A stretch of 64,000 nt of DNA from Flavobacteriaceae bacterium PS02293 (GTDB taxonomy: Bacteria > Bacteroidota > Bacteroidia > Flavobacteriales > Weeksellaceae), in contig JASCOV010000001.1 of assembly GCA_029960045.1 (NCBI GenBank), forward strand, positions 1-64,000, given 5' to 3'. The position numbers and the translations under genes were made by a program. Shown piece after piece: positions 54,504 to 62,776 of the stretch; the first letter of the stretch is position 1, and each line of letters opens with the position of its first letter. The notes beneath the pieces are model-generated. The model was not told the DNA's origin and did not search any database. It was given only the letters and a program-made list of their open reading frames with translations.

Positions 54504-54935
54504 GGGTGTTAGATGTTTGGTGATGGGTGTTTTTCGTATTAAGTCAATTTATTTCTAAATGCTATTATCTGATTCATTTAGTTTATAAGCACTTTGATAA
54601 TTTTCTTCAAAAATTCTTTGGTCGATATAATTTCTGTTTTTTGCTTTGTATAGACAAGTAACAACTTCTGCAATTGACCTTATCGAGTAACCTAAGAATC
54701 TCTTGAACTCTGGATTACTTTGCAATATACTTCCTTCTGAAATATTTAATGCTATGGAATCAACTGCTCTCCTAATTTGAGAAGTCAAATTATATAGCTC
54801 GTCTTTTGGGAAAATAGTGGACATTTTAAAAATTACGTCAGCAAAATCCATAGAACTTTGCCAAATAATCAATTTTTCAAATTTAAAACTCATATTTTAC
54901 ACAATATAATAAACATCCAACATCTGACATCCCGC
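54504..54935. repeat. Imperfect inverted repeats flanking the four-helix-bundle gene
   Basis: Left segment 54504-54532 (GGTGTTAGATGTTTGGTG core) and the complement of right segment 54911-54935 (GGATGTCAGATGTTGGATG core) agree at about 15 of 19 positions. They bracket one gene. Similar TAGATGTT-type runs occur elsewhere between genes, so they may be dispersed repeats and not specific ends. Confidence 0.5.
54555..54893 (-). CDS. Four-helix-bundle protein (S23/IVP type)
   Basis: 112 residues. The family pattern is KFEKLIIWQSSMDFADVIFKMS, FPKDELYNLTSQIRRAVDSIALNISEGS, and FKRFLGYSIRSIAEVVTCLYKA. Related proteins are encoded in intervening sequences of 23S rRNA genes; stand-alone copies are common in Bacteroidetes and of unknown function. 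It separates DUF3822 from rsmD, which I would expect to be adjacent. Confidence 0.88.
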   Translation of the reverse strand: MSFKFEKLIIWQSSMDFADVIFKMSTIFPKDELYNLTSQIRRAVDSIALNISEGSILQSNPEFKRFLGYSIRSIAEVVTCLYKAKNRNYIDQRIFEENYQSAYKLNESDNSI

Positions 54936-54936
54936 A

Positions 54937-55653
54937 TCAAACCATTATAAAATTCTTCTTGTGCAAATTATCGAAAACGATTTTCATATTCGGGACAAAT
55001 TTCTGCATTTCCGAGATGAAAGTTTCATTTTCCGTTGTTTCTCCATAGATATAAAAATAAGTTTCAGAGATTCCAAAATCAATTTTACTAAGAGTAAACA
55101 TTATGAAATAAAGAAAATCAACTTCCGAAGTCGCATCCAGATTATTGTAAAGAACCACTTTTTTATTTTCGATGGCAAAAAACTCTGCTTGCTGATGATA
55201 AAGATTCACGTGGATTTCCTTTCTGTTTTTCACATTCAAAGAATTCAAGAATTTTTCTCCTGAAAAATTAAAATGAACCGGAACTTCCAACTGCTTGATT
55301 TTTTGATAATAATCTTTCGGAAAACTGTAGTAGAACTGAACGCCAAATTTCTTATTCACAGACAGCATCAATTCCTCAGAATCCTTTTTCACATCTGCAT
55401 TGTAAGAAATCAAATCGTAACCCAAATCGTGCTGGTCAAAACCTTCTTCTACAACAGAAAAATGATTGATAGCCGAGATGACAGAGATTTCAGAAAACTT
55501 TTCCGAAGTCAAAATCTCATTCAATTTTTCTTCTACCAAATTTTTGGGCGTTTCTTCATCCTTCAGCCAAATTTTTTCTTCCAAGACCTTTTTGGATTTA
55601 GAAATCTGCCATTGCAAACCATCTTTCGTAAAAAGCAAGGATAATTTCCTCAT
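54937..55653 (-). CDS. DUF3822 family protein
   Basis: 238 residues. The start LSLLFTKDGLQWQI, the mid AINHFSVVEEGFDQHDLGYDLISYN and the FYLIMF-like FLYFIMFTLSKIDF segment fit DUF3822, an ASKHA-like fold found in Bacteroidetes next to rsmD. Function unknown. No signal peptide. Confidence 0.85.
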   Translation of the reverse strand: MRKLSLLFTKDGLQWQISKSKKVLEEKIWLKDEETPKNLVEEKLNEILTSEKFSEISVISAINHFSVVEEGFDQHDLGYDLISYNADVKKDSEELMLSVNKKFGVQFYYSFPKDYYQKIKQLEVPVHFNFSGEKFLNSLNVKNRKEIHVNLYHQQAEFFAIENKKVVLYNNLDATSEVDFLYFIMFTLSKIDFGISETYFYIYGETTENETFISEMQKFVPNMKIVFDNLHKKNFIMV

Positions 55654-55799
55654 ATTTTTTTATTCTGATATTTAATAGTTTTCAGTAAAATCTGAAAAAC
55701 TGAGATTTGCAAAGTTAAAAAATTAAAACTTTACTATTTCACTCTCGGTCAATTCTTATATTATGGTTATCTTCGCAGTTAATTCGATTTATTCTAAGG

Positions 55800-56969
55800 A
55801 TGAACAAGATATCATTTTTCTTAATATTATTAGTTTCTCAATTGAGTTTTTCTCAACAGACCATCAAATTTGAAGATTCTGACTTTGCAACAATCCTAGC
55901 AAAAGCCAAAGCTGAGAAAAAAATAGTTTTTCTAGATGCTTACGCTGCTTGGTGTGGACCTTGTAAGTTAATGGAGAAAAACGTTTTCACAGACAAAAAT
56001 GTTGCAGATTATTACAACAAAAACTTCATCAATGCCCATTTTGATATGGAAAAAGGCGAAGGTCCAAGTCTGGCTTCAAAGTATGGAATCAGAAGTTATC
56101 CAACTTTATTGTTTTTAAATGGAGAAGGCGAAATTGTTGGAAAAGAATTGGGCTATATCAAAACGGAAGAATTTTTGGAATTAGGTAAAAAAAATAATAA
56201 CCCGAGTCTGGTTAACACAAATCTGAAAGATGAATTTCTGAAAGGAAAATTAGATCAACCGGCTTTGCTTAATTTCATCAATCTTTATGCAAGTAAAGAC
56301 CCGATTTTAGCAAAACAGGCTTCGGAAAAATATTTCACAAACAAAAAAGATAAAACTTTCTCAGGTGAAGAAGTTAATGCACTTCTTAATTTCACTCAGT
56401 CTGTAGATGACGCTAATTATAAAGTTTTTGCAGCAAATAAAGCTGAGATTACAAAACTTCTTCCTGAGCAAAATTATACTCAGTTTGATAATTATCTTAA
56501 GCTGATGAAATTGGTAACGTCTGCAACAGACGAAAAAACCAAAACGATTGATGATGCAAAAGTGTTGAAAGAAGGCGAAGGTTTACTTCCAAAAGAAGAC
56601 CTAGTAAAAAGCCTGAATATCTATAAACTGAACTATTACATTTCTCACGAAAATTATTCTGCTTACGAGAAAACTGCTTTGGAATATTACAAAAATCCAG
56701 ACGAATTTAATACTTCAGAATTGCTAGCTGCAGCAAGTGTTTTTGCAGATAAAGTTTCCACAAAAACCTCTTTGCAAAGCGCGGCAAGATGGGCGGAGAA
56801 AGTAGTAATGTCATCAGAAAATTATGATTCTACAAGTATTCTGGCAACTTTGTATGATAAGTTAGGAAAAAAAGACGAAGCAAAGATGTTCGCCGGAATG
56901 GCAGCAAACTTTGCAAAAGATGAGAACAAAGATGCTACAAGAATGAATGAAATCCTGAATAAAAAATAA
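55800..56969 (+). CDS. Exported thioredoxin-fold protein with TPR-like C-terminus
   Basis: 389 residues. Signal peptide MNKISFFLILLVSQLSFSQ, then a thioredoxin domain with DAYAAWCGPCKLMEK (CGPC active site near residue 51) and GIRSYPTLLFLNGEGEIV (cis-Pro). The C-terminal ~230 residues are helical. A periplasmic thiol reductase or disulfide protein. The DUF3575 gene starts 2 nt downstream. Confidence 0.9.
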   Translation: MNKISFFLILLVSQLSFSQQTIKFEDSDFATILAKAKAEKKIVFLDAYAAWCGPCKLMEKNVFTDKNVADYYNKNFINAHFDMEKGEGPSLASKYGIRSYPTLLFLNGEGEIVGKELGYIKTEEFLELGKKNNNPSLVNTNLKDEFLKGKLDQPALLNFINLYASKDPILAKQASEKYFTNKKDKTFSGEEVNALLNFTQSVDDANYKVFAANKAEITKLLPEQNYTQFDNYLKLMKLVTSATDEKTKTIDDAKVLKEGEGLLPKEDLVKSLNIYKLNYYISHENYSAYEKTALEYYKNPDEFNTSELLAAASVFADKVSTKTSLQSAARWAEKVVMSSENYDSTSILATLYDKLGKKDEAKMFAGMAANFAKDENKDATRMNEILNKK

Positions 56970-56971
56970 CG

Positions 56972-57592
56972 ATGAAGAAACTAATAATTTTAGGTTTAAT
57001 GTCTCTTTCAATCTTTTGTTTTTCGCAAAAAAATGAAACATACATAAAAGGAAACGCATTGTTTCTTCCCGTTGGAATGCTAAATGTAGGTGTAGAACAC
57101 GGTTTCTCAGAACATATTACAGGACAGGCGGATTTATTTATTTCTCCTTGGAAATCATTTGCAGGAAAACACGCACAAGTTTATATGCTGGGATTTAATG
57201 GAAGATATTATTTTAATGAAGCTTTTAAGAAGTTCTATGTAGGCGTTGATTTCTCTTTAGCAAGATTTAATATTCAAAAGTGGGCATATTGGAATGATGG
57301 TTTTTATACTCACAAAAATGGAGAAGTAACTCCTTACATTAGTTCAAATCTTTATCAAAGAGGATATTCGTTTATAATAGGAGGAATTGCTGGCTACCAA
57401 TTCAAACTGAGTGACAGATTGAATATGGATGTTTATCTTGGCCTTGGAACAATGCAAAGTTTTTATAAAGGCTACGACAAGTTGAGCGGAGACCGTTATG
57501 ATACAGAAGGAGATTCTATGGGAAGAGAAACCAACAGAAGTGGAGAATTGCTTCCTTACAAAGGCGGAATTATGATTTCTTATAAATTGTAA
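56972..57592 (+). CDS. DUF3575 family outer-membrane protein
   Basis: 206 residues. Signal peptide MKKLIILGLMSLSIFCFSQ, then barrel-like strands (ALFLPVGMLNVGVEHGF, HAQVYMLGFNGRYYF, FIIGGIAGYQFKL, LNMDVYLGLG) with a final aromatic-ended strand MISYKL. Starts 2 nt after the thioredoxin-fold gene and ends 3 nt before the small membrane gene, so the three are one operon. Function unknown. Confidence 0.8.
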   Translation: MKKLIILGLMSLSIFCFSQKNETYIKGNALFLPVGMLNVGVEHGFSEHITGQADLFISPWKSFAGKHAQVYMLGFNGRYYFNEAFKKFYVGVDFSLARFNIQKWAYWNDGFYTHKNGEVTPYISSNLYQRGYSFIIGGIAGYQFKLSDRLNMDVYLGLGTMQSFYKGYDKLSGDRYDTEGDSMGRETNRSGELLPYKGGIMISYKL

Positions 57593-57595
57593 TTA

Positions 57596-57799
57596 ATGAA
57601 ACTGACTTTAACAAAATATATCCTCATTGGTATTATCACATTTGTGATTATATTTTTAATGAACTATATCGGGAGTGATTACCCGGATAAATTATATAGA
57701 GCCTCTTTAACGGCCTCAGTATCTGTTGTAGGTTTAGGAATAGGACTTTGGATCTACAGCAAAAGAGACCAAAATGACGAACGTAATAATTTTGATTAA
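57596..57799 (+). CDS. Small two-span membrane protein
   Basis: 67 residues. Two hydrophobic segments (YILIGIITFVIIFLMNYIG and ASVSVVGLGIGLWIYS) joined by a short polar loop; charged C-terminus KRDQNDERNN. Tight spacing (3 nt upstream, 26 nt downstream to lpxH) argues it is a real operon member. No family recognised. Confidence 0.75.
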   Translation: MKLTLTKYILIGIITFVIIFLMNYIGSDYPDKLYRASLTASVSVVGLGIGLWIYSKRDQNDERNNFD

Positions 57800-57825
57800 T
57801 TCATAATCTATTTCAATATCATTTT

Positions 57826-58590
57826 ATGAAGATTAATCTTGATCCAAATAAAAAAATATACTTCGCTTCCGATCAGCATTTCGGAGTTCCGGATTTGCAG
57901 CAAAGCAGAATTCGTGAAGAGAAGTTTATCCGCTGGCTGGATATTATCAAAAAAGACGCACAGATACTTTTCCTGATGGGCGATCTCTTTGATTTCTGGC
58001 ACGAGTGGAAATATGTAGTTCCTAAAGGTTATATCAGAGTTTTAGGGAAAATTGCAGAACTGAAAGATTCCGGAATCGATATCTATTTTTTCGTAGGAAA
58101 TCACGATTTGTGGATGAAAAATTATTTCGAAGAAGAATTGGGAATCCCGGTTTACTTTGAAAAAAGATATTACGACATCAACGATAAAAAATTTCTTTTA
58201 GCGCACGGAGACGGTCTTGGACCGGGCGACAAAGGCTACAAAAGAATGAAGAAAATCTTCACAAATCCTTTTGCTCAATGGGCTTTCCGATGGCTTCATC
58301 CAGATATTGCGATGAAGATTGCCAATTATATGTCTCAAAAGAATAAATTAATTTCCGGAGATGAGGACAAAGAATTTCTTGGCGAAGACAAAGAATTTCT
58401 TATTCAATATTCCAAAGAAAAACTTAAGACAGAAGACATTGATTATTTCGTTTTTGGACATCGCCATCTTCCTCTCATTTTTGATTTGGAAAGAGGCGCA
58501 AAATATATCAACCTTGGCGATTGGATCGTCTATTTCACTTATGGCGTTTACGATGGACAATCATTTGATGTGAAAAAATTTGAAGATTAA
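57826..58590 (+). CDS. lpxH: UDP-2,3-diacylglucosamine diphosphatase LpxH
   Basis: 254 residues. Metallophosphoesterase motifs in order: FASDQHFG, LMGDLFDFWHEW, FVGNHDLWM, LLAHGDGLGPGD and VFGHRHLPL. The GDLFDFW block and length match LpxH-type enzymes that hydrolyse UDP-2,3-diacylglucosamine in lipid A synthesis at the inner-membrane face. The luxE-like gene follows after 24 nt. Confidence 0.93.
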   Translation: MKINLDPNKKIYFASDQHFGVPDLQQSRIREEKFIRWLDIIKKDAQILFLMGDLFDFWHEWKYVVPKGYIRVLGKIAELKDSGIDIYFFVGNHDLWMKNYFEEELGIPVYFEKRYYDINDKKFLLAHGDGLGPGDKGYKRMKKIFTNPFAQWAFRWLHPDIAMKIANYMSQKNKLISGDEDKEFLGEDKEFLIQYSKEKLKTEDIDYFVFGHRHLPLIFDLERGAKYINLGDWIVYFTYGVYDGQSFDVKKFED

Positions 58591-58614
58591 ATTTCAAAAT
58601 TTAATTTAAAAACA

Positions 58615-59598
58615 ATGAAGCAGAATATTTTCGATATAAAATCCGAATCCGATTTCCAGACAGCCTGTTTGGAAAATTTTCGTTATCAATATGAGAATGT
58701 GGAGGTTTACAGAAAATTTGTTGATTATTTAAACATTGATATTTCATCAATAAACCAAGTTAATGATATTCCATTTCTACCAATTGAAATGTTCAAAAAT
58801 CATTTGGTTTTAGACAAAAATTTTCAAACTGAGAACTATTTTCAAAGTTCCGGAACAACTCAAATGAACCGTTCCAAGCATTATATCGCAGATTTTTCAC
58901 TTTACGAAGAAAGCATTTATAAAAGTTTTGAAGAATTCATAGGAAAGCCGGAAGATTATATTTTCTTAGGTTTGCTACCCAATTATTCCGAAAACACCCA
59001 TTCTTCTTTGATTTATATGGTTGATTTTCTGATGAAAAAATCCGCCAAACCAGAAAATGATTATTTCCTCTACAATCATCAGGAATTATTTGACTTGCTT
59101 CAAACTTTGATGGATAAAAAAGTCATTCTTTTCGGTGTATCATTCGCGTTATTAGATTTTCTTGATACTTTGGAATCTCAAAATTTCTCAATTTCTAAAT
59201 CTGAAAATCTGACCATTATCGAAACAGGTGGAATGAAAGGCAGAAAAGAAGAAATGACAAAAGATGAACTGTTAAAAATATTCCAAGAAGGTTTCAAAAC
59301 CGATAAAATATTTTCAGAATATTCGATGACAGAATTGCTTTCTCAGGCTTATTCTCTGGGAGAAAATATTTATAAAAGTCCAAACTGGATGCGAATCCTG
59401 ATCAGAAATACAGAAGACCCATTTTCTTACGTTGATGATGGAAGAACTGGCGCAATTAATATTATAGATTTGGCTAACAAGCATTCCTGTTCATTCATTG
59501 CCACGCAGGATTTGGGACGATTGGAAAACGAAACTTTTCAGGTTTTAGGAAGGATTGATCATTCTGATATTCGCGGTTGCAGTCTTTTGGTTTCTTAA
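58615..59598 (+). CDS. LuxE/PaaK-like acyl-activating protein
   Basis: 327 residues, near the length of LuxE acyl-protein synthetase. Family segments: PFLPIEMFKNHLV, YFQSSGTTQMNRSKHYI (Ser/Gly/Thr loop), IIETGGMKGRKEEM and FSEYSMTELLSQAYS, with a final FQVLGRIDHSDIRGCSLLV. Adenylate-forming fold. No luxA, B, C or D homologue is nearby, so a light-related role is not suggested. It is likely to act on an envelope or lipid acid given lpxH upstream; that is inference. Confidence 0.85.
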   Translation: MKQNIFDIKSESDFQTACLENFRYQYENVEVYRKFVDYLNIDISSINQVNDIPFLPIEMFKNHLVLDKNFQTENYFQSSGTTQMNRSKHYIADFSLYEESIYKSFEEFIGKPEDYIFLGLLPNYSENTHSSLIYMVDFLMKKSAKPENDYFLYNHQELFDLLQTLMDKKVILFGVSFALLDFLDTLESQNFSISKSENLTIIETGGMKGRKEEMTKDELLKIFQEGFKTDKIFSEYSMTELLSQAYSLGENIYKSPNWMRILIRNTEDPFSYVDDGRTGAINIIDLANKHSCSFIATQDLGRLENETFQVLGRIDHSDIRGCSLLVS

Positions 59599-59664
59599 AA
59601 TTTTAATTAAATTTATTTTCTAAAACACAATTGATTTATCTAAGTCTAATTTAATATCCATTTA

Positions 59665-60258
59665 ATGAGGTTTTTATCATTAATTTTTCTGATGTGTTTT
59701 TCTATTTTCAAATCTCAGAAATGTTATGATCTGAAAGAAGTTTTGAAAGTGGAACCAACTGTTTTATACAAACCACATTTATTGGCTGCCCAAAACTTTG
59801 GTGTTGATATTTTAGAAAGTACCAAATCAGTTGATAAGTACATTGCAAAAGGAAAATTCGTCAAAGTCAAAAAGAAATCGCGTGGTTACCGTTTGCAGGC
59901 GTTGGAATACAGCCGTCCTTATTTGGTTAAAAAAGCCAGAACCACTTTGGAAAATATGGCCAATAAATTCGCATCGGAAACTAAAAGCTTTTTTGTTGTG
60001 TCATCTGTAACAAGAACTTTGGAAGACCAATGTCGGTTGAGAAAAGTCAATTCCAATGCATCGCTAGGGATTAGTTCGCATAATTACGGTGCAGCTTTCG
60101 ATATCTCGTATGTTCGGTTTGATCACAAATTAAAAGTCAATACAAAACTCGAAAAAGAATTGGAAAAAGTCCTTGAAGAATATAAAAATTTAGGCCGTAT
60201 TTTTTATATCAAAGAAAAGCAGCAAAGTTGTTACCACGTTACAGTTCGCAGATATTAG
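59665..60258 (+). CDS. Exported M15-like peptidase (DUF5715 type)
   Basis: 197 residues. Signal peptide MRFLSLIFLMCFSIFKSQ. The zinc-site pattern SSHNYGAAFDISYVRF (His and Asp) and a late CYHVTVRRY (His) match the D-Ala-D-Ala carboxypeptidase fold. VVSSVTRTLEDQCRL precedes it as in the family. Probably trims peptidoglycan peptides. The Ser-His-x-x-Gly-x-Ala-x-Asp spacing is intact. Confidence 0.82.
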   Translation: MRFLSLIFLMCFSIFKSQKCYDLKEVLKVEPTVLYKPHLLAAQNFGVDILESTKSVDKYIAKGKFVKVKKKSRGYRLQALEYSRPYLVKKARTTLENMANKFASETKSFFVVSSVTRTLEDQCRLRKVNSNASLGISSHNYGAAFDISYVRFDHKLKVNTKLEKELEKVLEEYKNLGRIFYIKEKQQSCYHVTVRRY

Positions 60259-60267
60259 ATCAATTGA

Positions 60268-60816
60268 ATGATGCTGAAAATAGAAGAACTTATTCATAGC
60301 TTTATCAATACCAATTGCGATTTCGATAAAGAAATTGTGCTGACCAATTTTTTTCATTCCGATTGGGAAGCCGATATTTTATTGATCAATAATGAAGGTT
60401 TCAGTCACGAAATTGAAATTAAACTATCTAAACCAGATTTTAAAAACGATTTCAAAAAGAAATATACCAATCAGAAAACCGGAGAAAAATTCCTGAAACA
60501 CGAAAAAATTGGATGTGGCGATTATATCTGTAATTCATTCAGTTTTCTTTTACCAATGGGAATGATAGATCATCAGACAATTCCGAAACATTGTGGCATC
60601 ATCGAGTTTTATCATGACGAAGACAATTGGGAAACTACTTTCTATAAAATCCGAGATCCAAAAACAATTCACACGGATTCTTACTGGAAACTCTGCGACA
60701 AAGATCAGTTTATTAGAAATCTTGCCCGAAGTCTTCTTTTCAAAAAGTTCGAATTAAAAGGTAAAAGAGAAGAATTAATCTTCAAAAATTTCTTCGAAGC
60801 AAAAAATAAAAAATAA
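60268..60816 (+). CDS. Hypothetical protein, PD-(D/E)XK-nuclease-like
   Basis: 182 residues. WEADILLINNEGFSHEIEIKLSKPDF offers Asp, then Glu-x-Lys, in the arrangement of PD-(D/E)XK nucleases such as VRR-NUC or MmcB-like proteins. A later GDYICNSFSFLLPMGMI segment is unremarkable. No signal peptide. Transcribed after the M15-like gene with a 9-nt gap. The nuclease assignment is by motif only. Confidence 0.6.
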   Translation: MMLKIEELIHSFINTNCDFDKEIVLTNFFHSDWEADILLINNEGFSHEIEIKLSKPDFKNDFKKKYTNQKTGEKFLKHEKIGCGDYICNSFSFLLPMGMIDHQTIPKHCGIIEFYHDEDNWETTFYKIRDPKTIHTDSYWKLCDKDQFIRNLARSLLFKKFELKGKREELIFKNFFEAKNKK

Positions 60817-60844
60817 ATCCTGCCAATAAAACTTGACAGGATTT
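60815..60844. terminator. Bidirectional terminator
   Basis: The stem AAATCCTG/CAGGATTT begins at the stop codon of the preceding gene, with a ~14-nt loop that itself pairs partly. T-rich sequence follows. It separates that gene from the convergent aquaporin gene. Confidence 0.7.
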
Positions 60845-60869
60845 TTAATTTTTTATTAATGAAATTAGT

Positions 60870-61583
60870 TTAAGCTATTTCCTTTTTCTCAATCAAAAGA
60901 TTATAAACAAAAGCTGCAAAAACGCCACCTAAAACTGGAGCTGCAATAAATAACCAAATCTGGGAAAGCGCTTCGCCTCCAGCAAAAATTGCAGGACCAA
61001 TACTTCTCGCAGGATTCACAGAAACACCTGTAATTTTGATTCCTACAATATGAATCAGAACAAGCGATAATCCAATCGCTAAACCTGCAAAACCACCGTG
61101 AATGTTCTTTGTAGAAGTAGATCCAAGGATGACCAATAAAAAGATAAATGTGAAAACAAACTCTGCAACAAAAGCTGCCAAAGTATTGTATTCATCCAGA
61201 TAACCAGTTCCCCAACCATTAGAACCTAAAGCCCACGGTCCTAATTCCGCCCCCGGATGATTGGTGAAAATAATGTAGAGAATTCCTGCGCCGATAATTG
61301 CACCAATAATCTGAGCAACAATATAATACACTGCTTCTCCAATTTTCATTCTACCTGCTGCAACCATTGCAATAGAAATCGCAGGATTAATATGACAGCC
61401 GGAAATATGACCGATTGCATAAGCCATTGCGACCACACTGAGTCCGAAAGCAAAAGAAATTCCTAAGAGTCCAACGCCTGTGGTTCCATCAGCGCCGGCA
61501 ATGACTGCACTTCCGCAACCCATTAATACTAGAACCATTGTGCCAATTAACTCGGCAACAAATTTTGATGTTGTAGATACCAT
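60870..61583 (-). CDS. aqpZ: Aquaporin, AqpZ-like
   Basis: 237 residues with six membrane spans and two NPA loops, SGCHINPAIS and GVSVNPARS. The pore His (LIHIVGIKI) and Arg after the second NPA fit a water-selective AqpZ type. The residue at the place of Thr183 of E. coli AqpZ is Val here. Inner-membrane water channel. Confidence 0.93.
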   Translation of the reverse strand: MVSTTSKFVAELIGTMVLVLMGCGSAVIAGADGTTGVGLLGISFAFGLSVVAMAYAIGHISGCHINPAISIAMVAAGRMKIGEAVYYIVAQIIGAIIGAGILYIIFTNHPGAELGPWALGSNGWGTGYLDEYNTLAAFVAEFVFTFIFLLVILGSTSTKNIHGGFAGLAIGLSLVLIHIVGIKITGVSVNPARSIGPAIFAGGEALSQIWLFIAAPVLGGVFAAFVYNLLIEKKEIA

Positions 61584-61745
61584 TTGTAATGTTTTTTATA
61601 GTTTATTGTAGCAAATGTAATAAATATTTCTTTTGATTATTATTTAGTGGAAAAAATATTTCAAATCCTGCCAAAATTTCTCATATTTCTCTTTATTTAC
61701 AGGTGGTTTGTTTTTTGAATTAAACATTTGTATAAATTTTAAAAT

Positions 61746-62738
61746 ATGTCAATTAAATATTCAATTCTGGACCTTGCAACTATTGTCAAAGGCGATGATA
61801 TCAATAAAACTTTTCAGAAATCTGTGAAATCTGCTCAGCACGCAGAAAAACTTGGATTTACCAGATATTGGTTTTCAGAACACCATAATTTCCCGAATGT
61901 TGCGAGTGCGTCAACATCTATTCTGATTGGTCACATTGCAGGTCAGACCAATACTTTACGAGTTGGTTCCGGTGGAATTATGCTTCCAAATCATTCAACA
62001 TTATCCGTTGCAGAGCAGTTTGGGACTTTGGATGGATTATATCCTGGAAGAATAGATCTTGGTTTGGGAAGAGCGCCGGGAACAGATGGACTTACGGCAA
62101 GTGCTTTGAGAGGAAATAATTTCACTCCCAATTATAATTTCGAATTCCATATCAAAGAACTTCAGAAATATATGTCTGATCAAAATTCTGATGCTAAAGT
62201 AAGAGCTATTCCTGGTGAAGGTGCTGACGTTCCACTTTATATTCTTGGAAGTTCTACTGATTCCGCTTTTTTGGCTGCTAAATTAGGTTTGCCGTACGCA
62301 TTTGCTGCACATTTTGCACCTTCACAGTTGGAGGTTGCATTGGAAATTTACCGAGAACATTTTCAGCCTTCCGAGTTTTTGGATGAGCCTTATGTGATGA
62401 TTTGTATTAATATTATTGGAGCTGATTCTGTGGATGAAGCGCATTATTTGTCGACATCTCATTTTCAGGTTTTTGTTAATATATTGACGGATCAGAGACA
62501 GCCGCTTTTACCACCAGATGAGACGGATCTTGCTAATATTTCTGATGACGTTGCATTACACCTTAACAGAATGGCAGCCAAAACATTTGTTGGAGACAGA
62601 GAAACGCTAAAAGAAAAACTATCAAAGTTTGTGAAAGATTTCCGACCAAACGAGATCATCGTTTCGGGAAATATTTATGATTTTGAAGCTAAACAGAAAT
62701 CTTACGGAATCGCAGCAGATATCATCAAATCATTATAA
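61746..62738 (+). CDS. LLM-class flavin-dependent oxidoreductase
   Basis: 330 residues, luciferase-like TIM barrel: YWFSEHHNFPNVASASTSILIGHIA, RVGSGGIMLPNHSTLSVAEQFGTLDGLYPGRIDLGLGRAPG. These segments are typical of the single-component subfamily without a dedicated partner (YhbW-like). Monooxygenase with FMNH2; substrate unknown. Confidence 0.93.
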   Translation: MSIKYSILDLATIVKGDDINKTFQKSVKSAQHAEKLGFTRYWFSEHHNFPNVASASTSILIGHIAGQTNTLRVGSGGIMLPNHSTLSVAEQFGTLDGLYPGRIDLGLGRAPGTDGLTASALRGNNFTPNYNFEFHIKELQKYMSDQNSDAKVRAIPGEGADVPLYILGSSTDSAFLAAKLGLPYAFAAHFAPSQLEVALEIYREHFQPSEFLDEPYVMICINIIGADSVDEAHYLSTSHFQVFVNILTDQRQPLLPPDETDLANISDDVALHLNRMAAKTFVGDRETLKEKLSKFVKDFRPNEIIVSGNIYDFEAKQKSYGIAADIIKSL

Positions 62739-62742
62739 CTGA

Positions 62743-62775
62743 AAAAGCACAAAATGGGGTTTGTGCTTTTCTTTT
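62743..62775. terminator. Bidirectional terminator
   Basis: The stem AAAAGCACAAA/TTTGTGCTTTT has a 6-nt loop, and a seven-T run follows on the plus strand. It lies between the LLM oxidoreductase and the CocE-type gene. Confidence 0.88.
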
Positions 62776-62776
62776 T

